From Embleya sp049739465 (GTDB lineage Bacteria > Actinomycetota > Actinomycetes > Streptomycetales > Streptomycetaceae): a stretch of 64,000 nt of DNA. Under the pieces are notes generated by a model that was not told the origin of the DNA, did no database searches, and saw only the letters and a program-made list of their open reading frames with translations. Made by a program: the position numbers and the translations under genes. The stretch spans positions 1 through 64,000 of the forward strand of contig NZ_JBMHHY010000006.1 of NCBI RefSeq assembly GCF_049739465.1, in the 5' to 3' direction. Positions 24,085 through 34,155 of the stretch are shown piece by piece. Position 1 is the first letter of the stretch. Each line of letters begins with the position of its first letter.

Positions 24085-25797
24085 ATGGCGGGCAATGTGC
24101 CGCGCGCGGACTCGGTGATCATCGCGGGCGCCGGGCCCGCCGGACTGGCCGCCGCACTGGCGCTGGCCGGGCGCGGGGTGCGCTCGGTCGTGCTCGACTC
24201 GGGCAACGGCACGCCCCGGGCCGGCTCGCGCGCATGCGGTCTGGACGCCGCGACGCTGGCCTTCGTCTACGACCTGACCGGCACCCGGCTCGACGGTGCC
24301 GCCGAACCGTGGGGCGTACAGCGGATCCGCCGCCGAGGTCGCGACGTGCCGCAGCCGGTCGACGAGCCCGACGCCCCCGTCCGTTACGGGCTCTCCCAAC
24401 AGCGCCTGGAACGTGCCCTGTTGGACGCCGCGCACGCGAGCCCCCTGGTGACCACCGCGTGGCGGCACCGGATCGACGGCGTCGCACAGGACGAGACCTC
24501 GGTCACCGTGCACGCTCGCGGCCCCGGCGGCCCGGTCAAGTTTCGGGCGCAGTGGCTGGTGGCCTGCGACGGGGCCCGCTCGGTGGTGCGCCGCGCGGTG
24601 GACGTGCGCTTCCCCGGCCGGCCGCGGGTGGACCGGTTGTTGTGCGCGGACGTGAAGGTACGGCTGCCGCGCCGCGGCACCGCCACCTCGCTGGTACCGC
24701 CGGATCCCTCGCTCGCCGACGAGCCCGCGGCCCCCGACACCGGCGGCCCGGCCACCCCCCAGCTGTTCGTCGACCCGCCGTTCCACCGCGGCGGCACGGT
24801 GCTCGCCCAGCCGCTGCCGGACGACGTATGGCGGCTGACCTGGCAACTGCCGATGGCGCACGGCGTGGCCAAGGCCGCCGAGGAAACCCGGGTGATCCCG
24901 GTGACCGGCGACCTGGCCGACCCCAAGCGGGTCTCCGCCCGGGTGCGTTCGGTGCTGCGCGCCCTGGACGCGCTCTCCGCCGACGGCGACACCGCCGCCG
25001 AGGAGCCCGCGCACGACCTGCTGTGGAGCGGCGAGTACGAGGTGCATCAGCGGCTGGCCCGAAGATTTCGGGTCGGCCGGGTGTTGCTCGCGGGGGACGC
25101 CGCGCACCTGGTCCACCCATCCGCCGCCGACGCGGTCGAACTCGGCCTCCAGGACGTGCGCAACCTGGCCTGGAAGCTGGCCTTCACCCTGCGCGGCTAC
25201 GCGCCGATCCGGCTCCTGGAGACGTACCACGGCGAACGCCGCGGCGCGGCCCGCCGCCGGCTGGCTCTCGGCGAGGACGCGCTGCACTTCCTGGCCCCCG
25301 CGAGCCCCGCGCAGAAGGTCGGCCGCCGACTGACCCTGATGGGCGCGCGCGGCAAGGGCACCACGCTGCGCCGGCTGGACCCGCGCGGCCCGGCGGCGAG
25401 CACCTCGGGCCCGGACTACACCGGCTCACCGCTGCTCACCCCGGGCCCGGGGGTGGGCGAGTGGATCCGCGACGTCCCGGTGGTGCGTGCGGACGGCGCC
25501 GACGGCTGGCTGACCGAGTGTCTGGATCGGGGCCTGGTGGTGCTGTTGATCGCCCCGGGCATAGAGGTGTGGCACGGCGACCGCTGGCGCGAGGCGGGCC
25601 TGATGCCACGACTGCGCGCCCGCCTGGACAAGCTCGCCGCACCGGCCGAGCTGGTGGTCACCCCCGAGTACCCGGGCGCCGGCGCGCACACGATCCTGCT
25701 GATCCGCCCCGACGGCTACCTGGCCGCGCACCTTCCTCCGGAGCAGCTGGACATCATGGAGGAGGCCATCGACCGGGCCCGCGGAGCCGGTCACTGA
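24085..25797 (+). CDS. FAD-dependent aromatic-type monooxygenase
   Basis: 570 residues, PHBH/RdmE fold. Dinucleotide motif IIAGAGPAGLAAALAL near the start, the DG motif VACDGARSVVRRA, the GD motif RVLLAGDAAHLVHP followed by ELGLQDVRNLAWKL, and a thioredoxin-like C-terminal domain (LVVLLIAPGIEVWH onwards). The family hydroxylates aromatic or polyketide-like substrates with NAD(P)H and O2; the substrate is unknown. ATG 24085 has a GGGGGG RBS; in-frame ATGs at 24037 and 24040 would add 15-16 residues. The usual GQGLN loop after GD is replaced by SAADAVE, which may alter the flavin pocket. Not part of an obvious cluster. Confidence 0.85.
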   Translation: MAGNVPRADSVIIAGAGPAGLAAALALAGRGVRSVVLDSGNGTPRAGSRACGLDAATLAFVYDLTGTRLDGAAEPWGVQRIRRRGRDVPQPVDEPDAPVRYGLSQQRLERALLDAAHASPLVTTAWRHRIDGVAQDETSVTVHARGPGGPVKFRAQWLVACDGARSVVRRAVDVRFPGRPRVDRLLCADVKVRLPRRGTATSLVPPDPSLADEPAAPDTGGPATPQLFVDPPFHRGGTVLAQPLPDDVWRLTWQLPMAHGVAKAAEETRVIPVTGDLADPKRVSARVRSVLRALDALSADGDTAAEEPAHDLLWSGEYEVHQRLARRFRVGRVLLAGDAAHLVHPSAADAVELGLQDVRNLAWKLAFTLRGYAPIRLLETYHGERRGAARRRLALGEDALHFLAPASPAQKVGRRLTLMGARGKGTTLRRLDPRGPAASTSGPDYTGSPLLTPGPGVGEWIRDVPVVRADGADGWLTECLDRGLVVLLIAPGIEVWHGDRWREAGLMPRLRARLDKLAAPAELVVTPEYPGAGAHTILLIRPDGYLAAHLPPEQLDIMEEAIDRARGAGH

Positions 25798-25802
25798 CCA
25801 CC

Positions 25803-25834
25803 CGCCGGACGGGCCGAGCAGGGCCCGTCCGGCG
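25803..25834. terminator. Hairpin between convergent genes
   Basis: 13-bp perfect stem (CGCCGGACGGGCC with GGCCCGTCCGGCG) and a 6-nt loop between the monooxygenase and the mannosyltransferase ends. Confidence 0.85.
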
Positions 25835-25851
25835 GCCGAGCACGGTACGGG

Positions 25852-27093
25852 TCAGATCCCGTAGTGCCAGGTGGTCAACATGTACGCGCCGTACCACATC
25901 CCGAACAGACACATCCCGCCGAGCACCAGCACCGCCGTCTTCGTCCGCGCCCGCGCGAGCACCGTCGCCAACGGTACGAAGAACAGCAGCGTGGGGATCA
26001 TCAGCCGCAGCTTGGAGTGGTAGTAGTTGCTCTGGCACAGCGTCATCACCAGGATGGACAGGCCGTAGACCGCCAGCGGCGGCCAGATCCGTCGATTCAG
26101 CGCGACCAGCGAGCCGATCACGGCGGCGATGATCAGCACCGCGGTGCTCACCGCTATCCACTGGTCCCCGTTGCGCAGCGTGTCGGTCAGGAAGTGCCAG
26201 ACCGCGTCGCCGTTGTCCCACTTGGTACCCCACCCGGCGTCCTGGATGGTGAACCACGCGTCGATCTGCCCGAGCCGGTTGCCCACCCACAGCAGGTAGA
26301 GCGGCATCCCCACACACGCGAGCACACTCGCGACCAGCGGGCGGTACAGGACCCGCCGGTGCTGCCACATCTCGAGCAGCGCGGCCACCCCGAGCGCGGC
26401 GATCGCCGCGATCCCGGCCGGCCGGGTCACGCTGGTCAGACACGCGAGCAGCCCTGCGGTCAACCAGGCCTTGCGATGCGCGGCCAGCAGCGTGCCCGCC
26501 GCGAGGGCCAGGAACAACGTCTCGCTGTAGGCCATCGAGAACACCACGGACATCGGCTGGGCGCCGCCCACCAGGACGGTCATCACCAGCGCCGCGCGCC
26601 GGTCGTACAGGCGCGCCATCAGCACGTAGAGCACGCACAACGCGACGCAGGTGGCCAGGTGTCCGGCGATCAGGCCGGCCGTCTCGTAGTCGGTGCCGGT
26701 GAGGTAGTGCACGATCCGGACCAGGCCCGGATACAGCGGGAAGAACGCGAGCGTGTTCCCGGTCAGATCGCCTTCGGGGGTGTACGTGAAGCTGTCCGGA
26801 TAGCCGTGCGCGGCGACGTCGACGTACCAGTGCGCGTCCCACTGCAGCAGGCGGTCGCGCAGGCTCGGGCCGCCCGGCGGGATCATCCACGACAGCACGA
26901 GCAGTTGCAGCACCGCCGTGCCCGCGTATACCGCCAGCGGCGGCCACAGCAGACGGGCGCCGCGCTCCGCGAACGACCGGGGCCCCGACGTGTTCTCGTC
27001 GAGAGCGCCCCGACCCGGGCCGGCGGGCGGCGCGCCGGGTATCCGGGGCTCGTCGATGACGGTCAACGCGTACTCCTCAGTGGGTTCGTCCAT
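25852..27093 (-). CDS. PIG-V-like mannosyltransferase family membrane protein
   Basis: 413 residues with about ten hydrophobic spans after a ~45-residue hydrophilic N-terminus. The first extracytoplasmic loop contains the GT-C signature LLQWDAHWYVDVAAHGYPD, followed by AFFPLYPGLVRIVHYLTG, both typical of the PIG-V/GT76 family. Such enzymes transfer mannose from polyprenyl-phosphate-mannose to a lipid or protein acceptor on the outer face of the membrane; the acceptor here is unknown. ATG 27093. Divergent from the hydrolase gene at 27237. Confidence 0.75.
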   Translation of the reverse strand: MDEPTEEYALTVIDEPRIPGAPPAGPGRGALDENTSGPRSFAERGARLLWPPLAVYAGTAVLQLLVLSWMIPPGGPSLRDRLLQWDAHWYVDVAAHGYPDSFTYTPEGDLTGNTLAFFPLYPGLVRIVHYLTGTDYETAGLIAGHLATCVALCVLYVLMARLYDRRAALVMTVLVGGAQPMSVVFSMAYSETLFLALAAGTLLAAHRKAWLTAGLLACLTSVTRPAGIAAIAALGVAALLEMWQHRRVLYRPLVASVLACVGMPLYLLWVGNRLGQIDAWFTIQDAGWGTKWDNGDAVWHFLTDTLRNGDQWIAVSTAVLIIAAVIGSLVALNRRIWPPLAVYGLSILVMTLCQSNYYHSKLRLMIPTLLFFVPLATVLARARTKTAVLVLGGMCLFGMWYGAYMLTTWHYGI

Positions 27094-27236
27094 GGAACGC
27101 AGGGGACAACTGACACGGTTGACGCCCTTCGTGCACTTTCTGTGTGGCCTATGTCACGCGCCCGGTGTCTGACGCTCTGTCAACTCCGGGCGTGAAGTTC
27201 TACTGTGCTGCTTCGTAATCCGTTCGGAGGAGTCGC

Positions 27237-28199
27237 ATGCCCGTCGCACCGCAGATCCAGCCGATTCTCGACGCTGTCGCCGCCGCGCCGCCCCTTCCGG
27301 CCGACCTGCCCCTGGCGGAGCGCCGTACCGCGTCGAACAAAGGTCTACAGACGTCCATCCTCGCGTTCGCCGAGCCCGCGCCGGAAGGCGTCACGACGCG
27401 GGATGTGAGCATCACCGTCAAGGAGCCCGAACCGGGCAAGATCACCGCCCGCGTGTACACGCCGGCCGGTGCCGCCCCGAGGGGCGGTCGTCCAGGCTAC
27501 GTGTACCTGCACGACGGCGCGTGGTGGCATGGCGCGGTGGCCGACGCCGACGCCCACTGCGCACACATCGCCGCCGAGAGCGGCGCGGTGGTGATCTCGG
27601 TCGAGTATCGCCTCGCGCCCGAGTTCAAGTTCCCGTGGCCCCTGGAGGACGTGTACGCCGCGTGGATCTGGGTCCAGGAGCGTGCCTTCCAACTCGGGGT
27701 CAACGCGGACAAGGTCGCCATCGGCGGCTCGGGGGCGGGCGGCAACCTGGCCGCGGCCTGCACGATCATGCTGCGCGACCGCCGACAGCCGACCCCGCTC
27801 GCCCAGGTCCTCGACGGCGCGATCCTGGACCTGACCCTGTCCCGGAAGTCGGTGGCCGAGAACGGCGAGGGCTACCTGCTCACCCGCGCCGACCTGGAGC
27901 ACGCCGTCCAGCTCTACCTGACCAGCCCGCGCAGCGAGCGGACCGATCCGCTGGCCTCGCCGCTGCTCACCGAGGACCTCGCCGGGCTGCCCGCCGCGCT
28001 GGTGCTCACCGGCGAGTACGACCCGCTGCGCGACGAGGGCGAGGAGTACGCGAAGCGCCTGGCCGAGGCCGGCGTCCCGGTCCAGGCCACCCGACAGGAC
28101 GGCTTCGTGCACGGCGCCGGCGAGTTGACCGCGCTGCTGCCGCAGGCGCGCGAGCACCGTTCGACGATCGCCGCGTTCCTCCGACGCACGCTGGGCTGA
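27237..28199 (+). CDS. Alpha/beta hydrolase, hormone-sensitive lipase family
   Basis: 320 residues, HSL-type carboxylesterase fold. The oxyanion motif is HDGAWW in place of HGGG(F/W). The nucleophile Ser is in GGSGAGGN, compared with the usual GDSAGG. Asp is in GEYDPLRDEG and His in DGFVHGAG. The start ATG 27237 has a clear RBS (CGGAGGAG). Substrates are probably short acyl esters; physiological role unknown. The modified oxyanion loop suggests altered substrate range but leaves a plausible triad. Cytoplasmic. Confidence 0.85.
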   Translation: MPVAPQIQPILDAVAAAPPLPADLPLAERRTASNKGLQTSILAFAEPAPEGVTTRDVSITVKEPEPGKITARVYTPAGAAPRGGRPGYVYLHDGAWWHGAVADADAHCAHIAAESGAVVISVEYRLAPEFKFPWPLEDVYAAWIWVQERAFQLGVNADKVAIGGSGAGGNLAAACTIMLRDRRQPTPLAQVLDGAILDLTLSRKSVAENGEGYLLTRADLEHAVQLYLTSPRSERTDPLASPLLTEDLAGLPAALVLTGEYDPLRDEGEEYAKRLAEAGVPVQATRQDGFVHGAGELTALLPQAREHRSTIAAFLRRTLG

Positions 28200-28255
28200 C
28201 CGGGTCGGCTCGGGGCCGCCTCACCCCGCCCCGCGCCCGACCCCGAACATGCGGC

Positions 28256-28291
28256 GGCCGTCCCGTCGGGCTTGCGCTCGGCGGGACGGCC
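28256..28291. terminator. Hairpin between hydrolase and sdaA
   Basis: 10-bp stem (GGCCGTCCCG with CGGGACGGCC) and a 16-nt loop in the 247-bp convergent gap. Confidence 0.55.
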
Positions 28292-28446
28292 ACAGGTCCA
28301 CGGCCTTCGGGCGACAGCAGAAACATCCGGCGCGCGGACCATCCAAGTGTGACGTGCATGATCGAATCCGGCCACCCCTGCGCCGGACTTTGATCAGGAT
28401 TCTTGCCGTTTTTGATCGAACGAGATCGAGCAGGGTCGGGGGCGAC

Positions 28447-29814
28447 TCAGCACTCGATGATGTTGACCGCGAGCCCGCCGCGGGCGGTCTCCTTGTACTT
28501 GGTCTTCATGTCCGCGCCGGTCTCCTTCATGGTCTTGATCACCTTGTCCAGCGACACGTGATGCCGACCGTCCCCGCGCAGCGCCAGCCGGGCGGCGGTG
28601 ACCGCCTTGACGCCGGCCATCCCGTTGCGCTCGATGCACGGGATCTGGACCAGGCCGCCGACCGGGTCGCAGGTGAGTCCGAGGTTGTGCTCCATGCCGA
28701 TCTCGGCGGCGTTCTCCACCTGCTCCGGGGTGCCGCCCAGGACCTCCGCCAGACCGCCGGCGGCCATCGCGCAGGCCGAGCCCACCTCGCCCTGGCAGCC
28801 GACCTCGGCGCCGGAGATCGACGCGTTCTCCTTGAACAACATGCCGATCGCCCCGGCGGCGAGCAGGAAGCGCACGATGCCGTCGTCGTCCGCGCCGGGC
28901 ACGGTGGCCACATAGTGATGCAGCACGGCCGGGATGATCCCGGCGGCGCCGTTGGTGGGCGCGGTGACCACCCGGCCGCCCGCCGCGTTCTCCTCGTTGA
29001 CCGCCATCGCCCACAGGGTGACCCACTCCATCGCGTGCGTGGGCCGATCCCCCTCGGCACGCAGCGTGCGGGCGGTCCGCGAGGCCCGGCGGCGGACCTT
29101 CAGGCCGCCGGGCAGGATGCCCTCGGTGGCCAGGCCGCGCTCCACACACGCGCGCATCACCTGCCAGATCTCCAGGAGTTCGGCGCGGATCTCCGCCTCG
29201 GTGCGCCACGCCTTCTCGTTCTCCAGCATCAGCGCGGAGACCGAGAGCCCGGTCTCCCGGGTCAGCCGAAGCAGCTCGTCGCCGGTCCGGAACGGGTGGC
29301 GCAGCACGGTGTCGTCGGGCTTGACCCGATCCGCGCCCACCGCGTCCTCGTCCACCACGAAACCGCCGCCCACCGAGTAGTAGGTCTTGGTCAGCAGCTC
29401 GGTGCCGTCCGCGTCGCGCGCCCACGCGGTCATCCCGTTCGCGTGGTAGGGCAACGTCTTGCGCCGGTGCAGCACCAGGTCGCGGTCGCCGTCGAAGGCG
29501 ATGTCCTGCACACCGAGCAGCCGCAGTTGGCCCGATGCGCGGATCCGGGCCAGCTCCGGTTCGACCTCCTCCGGGTCGACGGTGCGCGGCGCGTAGCCCT
29601 CCAGGCCGAGCAGCACCGCTCGCGGGGTGCCGTGCCCGTGCCCGGTGGCGCCCAGGGAGCCGAACAGCTCGACCCGGACGGAGGCGACCCGGTCCAGGAC
29701 GCCCTCGGTCTTGAGCCGCTGCGCGAACATCCGCGCGGCACGCATGGGGCCCACCGTGTGGGAGCTCGACGGGCCGATCCCGATCGAGAACATGTCGAAC
29801 ACACTGATCGCCAA
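28447..29814 (-). CDS. sdaA: L-serine ammonia-lyase, iron-sulfur type
   Basis: 455 residues, single-chain L-serine dehydratase that converts serine to pyruvate and ammonia. The N-terminal beta domain carries FSIGIGPSSSHTVGPMRAA. The C-terminal catalytic domain has TNGAAGIIPAVLHHY, GCQGEVGSACAMA and CDPVGGLVQIPCIERN, whose Cys residues ligate the [4Fe-4S] cluster. The start appears to be TTG 29814 (LAISVFDMFSIG, homologues begin here); GTG at 29802 is an alternative. Stands alone between convergent and tandem neighbours. Confidence 0.93.
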   Translation of the reverse strand: MAISVFDMFSIGIGPSSSHTVGPMRAARMFAQRLKTEGVLDRVASVRVELFGSLGATGHGHGTPRAVLLGLEGYAPRTVDPEEVEPELARIRASGQLRLLGVQDIAFDGDRDLVLHRRKTLPYHANGMTAWARDADGTELLTKTYYSVGGGFVVDEDAVGADRVKPDDTVLRHPFRTGDELLRLTRETGLSVSALMLENEKAWRTEAEIRAELLEIWQVMRACVERGLATEGILPGGLKVRRRASRTARTLRAEGDRPTHAMEWVTLWAMAVNEENAAGGRVVTAPTNGAAGIIPAVLHHYVATVPGADDDGIVRFLLAAGAIGMLFKENASISGAEVGCQGEVGSACAMAAGGLAEVLGGTPEQVENAAEIGMEHNLGLTCDPVGGLVQIPCIERNGMAGVKAVTAARLALRGDGRHHVSLDKVIKTMKETGADMKTKYKETARGGLAVNIIEC

Positions 29815-29937
29815 GGCGGATGGCCCTTCAAGCGGACGGCTGGGACGCGAACGTGCCGAGGGACGCGCTTGTGGCGGCCCGACGGCCCGGACAACGCTCC
29901 CAGGCTAGGTCACCGATCGAAGCCACGGTGGGCCGGA

Positions 29938-30903
29938 TCAGGCCGGCCCGTCCCAGACCTGCCAAGGGGTCTCGGACTCGTCGCCGGCCGCGTCGGTCTC
30001 GGCTTCCTGGTCGAGGGCGTCGCGGACCACCCGGATCGCCAGTCCCTCGCCGTAGCCCTTGCGCGCGAGCATGCCCGCCAGCCTGCGGATCCGCTTGTCC
30101 CGGTCCAGGCCGCGCGTGCCCGGCAGGCGTCGGGCCACCAGGGCCCGGGCGGTCTCCAGCTCCTGCTCCGGGTCGAGTCGGCCGACCGCCTCGTCGACCA
30201 CGACGGCGTCCACCCCGCGCTGCCGCAGCTCGCGGGCCAGCGCCCGGCGGGCCAGCCCCTTGCCGGTGTGCCGGGTGTCGACCCACGCGCCCGCGAACGC
30301 GGTGTCGTCGATCAGGCCGACGTCGGTGAATCGGCCGAGCACGTGTTCCGCGACCTCGTCGGGCACCTCACGACGGCGCAGCGCGTCGGCCAGTTGGGCC
30401 CGGGTGCGGGCCCGGCCGGTCAACAGGCGCAGGCAGATCGCCCGCGCGGTGGCCTCCGGATCCGCCGGTGGTTCGGGCGCGGCGTCGCCGTCCGGGTCCT
30501 GCTCGTCGCGACGGGTCCGGCCCCGAGTCCCGGCCCGCCCGCCCTGCCTGTCCCGCCGATCCTGCCCGGCGCGCCCGGCTCGACCGGCTGCGGACCGCCG
30601 CCCGGCGCCCCGCTCGCCCTCGCCCGGGTCGCCGGCCCCCGAGCCGTCGTCCATCGGGTGGGAATCATGGTCGTGGCCGTACTCGCCCGCGTCGCGCTCC
30701 CCCGAGTCGCGGCGCGTCGTGCCCGCACGACGTGCGGCACCGCGCTTGGCACCACCGCCCGCGGCCCGATCGCCCGTCGCGGCACGCGCGGCGACCGCCG
30801 CCAGCGCGGCCCGCAGTTCGGCGGCGTCGACAGGTGGGGGGACGGGGCCCGCCTCGGCTCCGTCTCCCCACGTGTTCGACCACTCGCCGGCAGGGCGACC
30901 CAC
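29938..30903 (-). CDS. recX: Regulatory protein RecX
   Basis: 321 residues. RecX modulates RecA filaments. The conserved three-helix-repeat domain occupies about residues 170-300 (ICLRLLTGRARTRAQLADALRRR, VGLIDDTAFAGAWVDTRH, RKGYGEGLAIRVVRDAL). The first ~160 residues are a low-complexity Arg/Gly/Ala/Asp region, as in Streptomyces RecX but long. GTG 30903 begins 4 bp after the recA stop, so the two genes are co-transcribed and RecX is coupled to RecA expression. Confidence 0.93.
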   Translation of the reverse strand: MGRPAGEWSNTWGDGAEAGPVPPPVDAAELRAALAAVAARAATGDRAAGGGAKRGAARRAGTTRRDSGERDAGEYGHDHDSHPMDDGSGAGDPGEGERGAGRRSAAGRAGRAGQDRRDRQGGRAGTRGRTRRDEQDPDGDAAPEPPADPEATARAICLRLLTGRARTRAQLADALRRREVPDEVAEHVLGRFTDVGLIDDTAFAGAWVDTRHTGKGLARRALARELRQRGVDAVVVDEAVGRLDPEQELETARALVARRLPGTRGLDRDKRIRRLAGMLARKGYGEGLAIRVVRDALDQEAETDAAGDESETPWQVWDGPA

Positions 30904-30907
30904 GGGC

Positions 30908-31942
<1,035 letters not shown>

Positions 31943-32058
31943 GCCTGCCGCCTTGCCGGTCTGTGGTGTTCGCTTCACACCTTGAACGCTAACCCGTCGC
32001 ACCGACACGCAGGCACGACCGGCGCACGCCTGTGGACAACTTCGGGTCGAAGCGTAGC

Positions 32059-32074
32059 TCGAACCTTTGTTCGA
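32059..32074. promoter_or_regulatory. SOS box (LexA operator) of recA
   Basis: TCGAACCTTTGTTCGA matches the actinobacterial/Gram-positive LexA box TCGAACnnnnGTTCGA with both 6-bp arms perfect. It is followed by an extra TTCGA element. It lies between recA and a small membrane protein gene on the same strand. Confidence 0.93.
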
Positions 32075-32149
32075 ATTCGATGCCGACACGCCACCGATCG
32101 ACGGCGTCCACCCTTACCAGGGACGCCCGATGGGCAAGACGGGACGGGC

Positions 32150-32341
32150 TCAGCCCTGGGCGGCGAGCTCGCGCGAGCGGCGCACGCGCTGCCGGCGCAC
32201 GTAGTAGAACGCGATGTTCCCGTCCAGCGCGGCGAGCAGCACGAACGGGACGCCGAGCCAGCTTCCGCCGACGAAGGCCACCACGGCGGCGGCGAGCGCG
32301 AGCACGCACACGATCACGGCGAGGACGACGATGCGGGGCAT
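32150..32341 (-). CDS. Small two-span membrane protein
   Basis: 63 residues from ATG 32341 (MPRIVVLAVIVCVLALAAAV). Two hydrophobic segments (about residues 3-21 and 23-43) are separated by a Gly/Ser turn, and the C-terminus is Arg-rich and cytoplasmic (YVRRQRVRRSRELAAQG). Longer in-frame starts up to 32503 give an Arg/Pro-rich leader that looks non-coding. It lies upstream of recA on the same strand. Function unknown. Confidence 0.6.
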   Translation of the reverse strand: MPRIVVLAVIVCVLALAAAVVAFVGGSWLGVPFVLLAALDGNIAFYYVRRQRVRRSRELAAQG

Positions 32342-32515
32342 GGCGGGGGCTCCAGACGGGTGCGGACCGGGATCGGTCGCGGGCGGATCGGGCGCGACGC
32401 GGCTCCATTGTGGCCCCCGTCGCGCCATCCGCCGGCACCGCCCGGCCGCACCGGACCTCGGGCCGGGAGTGCCGATCGCACCCGGAAGTTGAAACCGCAA
32501 CAAGCTCGCGCTACA

Positions 32516-32533
32516 TTGTTAAACGTTCAACAA
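32516..32533. promoter_or_regulatory. Imperfect palindrome upstream of the FMN reductase gene
   Basis: TTGTTAAACGTTCAACAA has 8 of 9 complementary positions per arm and lies 38 bp before the start codon. The TTG-TT/AA-CAA form is typical of MarR- or HxlR-type operators, consistent with redox-responsive control; no regulator gene is adjacent. Confidence 0.5.
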
Positions 32534-32570
32534 CACCACTTCGCTTCGCCCGCCATTCACGGAGGACCCC

Positions 32571-33179
32571 ATGTCTCGCATCCTCGCCATCTCCGGTTCG
32601 CTGCGTGCCGAGTCGTTCAACACCGCGCTGCTGAACGCCTTCCAGCCGTTCGCGCCCGAGGGCATGCAGATCGAGGTGTACAAGGGCCTGGACGAACTGC
32701 CGCACTTCAACCAGGACCTGGAGGCCAACCCGCCGGCCGCCGTGGTCCGGCTGCGCGAGGCGATCGCCGAGGCCGACGGCCTGATCATCGCCACCCCCGA
32801 GTACAACCGCAGCCTGCCGGGCGTACTCAAGAACGCCCTGGACTGGGCCTCGCGCCCGTACGCGCAGGGCGTCCTGGCGGGCAAGTCCATCGTCGCGATC
32901 TCCGCCTCGCCGGGCGTCCAGGGCGGCATCCGCGCGCTGATCCAGCTCAAGGCCCTGCTCCGGGACCTGAACAACTTCGTCGTCTCCGGCCCGGAGATCT
33001 CCGTCCCCGAGGTGCACACCCGCCTGGGCGTCGAGGCCGACGTACAGCACGTGCTCACCGACCCGGCCACCGCCGGCATGGTCACCCACGTGCTGGCCGG
33101 TCTCCAGGACGCGATCGACAACGGCGCCGGCGAGCTGGTCACCCGCCCGCTCGGCACCTGGACCGCGTCGCTGGCCTGA
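32571..33179 (+). CDS. NADPH-dependent FMN reductase (ChrR/YieF-like)
   Basis: 202 residues, flavodoxin-like fold. The FMN-phosphate loop is ISGSLRAESFNTALL at residues ~7-20. The family motif TPEYNRSLPGVLKNALDWASRP binds the flavin ring. Such enzymes reduce quinones, azo dyes or metal ions using NAD(P)H in the cytoplasm. ATG 32571 with GGAGG upstream. A palindrome in the promoter region suggests control by a MarR-like repressor. Ends at a strong hairpin. Confidence 0.9.
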   Translation: MSRILAISGSLRAESFNTALLNAFQPFAPEGMQIEVYKGLDELPHFNQDLEANPPAAVVRLREAIAEADGLIIATPEYNRSLPGVLKNALDWASRPYAQGVLAGKSIVAISASPGVQGGIRALIQLKALLRDLNNFVVSGPEISVPEVHTRLGVEADVQHVLTDPATAGMVTHVLAGLQDAIDNGAGELVTRPLGTWTASLA

Positions 33180-33201
33180 TCCCCCGGTCGGCGGCGAACC
33201 G

Positions 33202-33243
33202 ACGAGTGGCCCCGGACATCATCCGATGTCCGGGGCCACTCGT
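33202..33243. terminator. 19-bp hairpin between convergent genes
   Basis: Arms 33202-33220 and 33225-33243 are perfectly complementary with a 4-nt loop (ATCC), between the FMN reductase and npdG ends. Confidence 0.9.
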
Positions 33244-33277
33244 GGTTTCGCCCGGCGCGCCGGGGGTCGGGCGCGGC

Positions 33278-33970
33278 TCACACGTCGGTGATCCGCAGTC
33301 CGGCGTGCGCCTTGTAGCGGCGGTTGGTCGAGATCAGGTTGGCGGTGAGCCCCTCCACCTGACGCGCGTTGCGCAGCCGACCGGCGTAGACCCCGCGCAT
33401 GCCGGGGATCCGCGACGCGAGCGCCTGCACCGCGTCGGTGGCCTCGCGCTCGTCGCCGAGCACCATGATGTCGGTGTCGAGGGACTCCACATTCGGGTCG
33501 AGCAGCAGCACCGCGGAGACGTGGTGGAACGCGGCGGTGACGGCGGAGTCGGGGAGCAGCGCGGCGGCCTGCTGGGCGGCGCTGCCCTCCGCGACGTCGA
33601 GCACGAACGCGCCCTGCTTGTCGAAGCCCATCGGGTTCACGCAGTCGACGACGATCTTGCCCGCCAGCTCGCCGGTGAGGGAGAGCAGCAGTTCGCGGTG
33701 CCCCTCCCACGGGACGGCGATGATCACGATGTCGCTCTCGGCCGCGCAGGTGGCGTTGTCGGCGCCGCGCACACCGGCGCCCAGCTCCGCGGCGGCGGAC
33801 CCGGCGCGCTCGGCGCTGCGCGAGCCGATGATCACTTTCTGGCCGGCGACGGCGAGGCGGTAGGCGAGGCCGCGGCCCTGCTCGCCGGTGCCGCCGAGGA
33901 CGCCCACCACCAGGTCGTCGATGTTCGGCAGGTCACGCGGGTCGCGCTTGGGGGACGAGGGGGATGTCAT
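33278..33970 (-). CDS. npdG: NADPH-dependent F420 reductase
   Basis: 230 residues, Rossmann fold. GVLGGTGEQGRGLAYRLAVAG binds NADPH, IIGSRSAERA supplies the 2'-phosphate contact, and VDCVNPMGFDK and AFHHVSAVLL are family motifs. Moves hydride between NADPH and coenzyme F420; F420 is characteristic of actinobacteria. ATG 33970 is chosen; an earlier in-frame start at 34066 gives unconserved residues. Confidence 0.88.
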   Translation of the reverse strand: MTSPSSPKRDPRDLPNIDDLVVGVLGGTGEQGRGLAYRLAVAGQKVIIGSRSAERAGSAAAELGAGVRGADNATCAAESDIVIIAVPWEGHRELLLSLTGELAGKIVVDCVNPMGFDKQGAFVLDVAEGSAAQQAAALLPDSAVTAAFHHVSAVLLLDPNVESLDTDIMVLGDEREATDAVQALASRIPGMRGVYAGRLRNARQVEGLTANLISTNRRYKAHAGLRITDV

Positions 33971-34155
33971 GGCCGCGATCCTGCCGGCCGAAACCGTGCA
34001 GGACACCGGTCCACGCCCGGATGCAGTCGAGGTCACAGTGGTTTTCGACTGAGGAGGTCGATTCACTCCGAAATAGCACTTATATATGACAACCGGGACG
34101 AACCATGTTTCCGTGGAGGAGAAAACTTTCTCTTCGCCCTCTCAAGGAGACGCAA

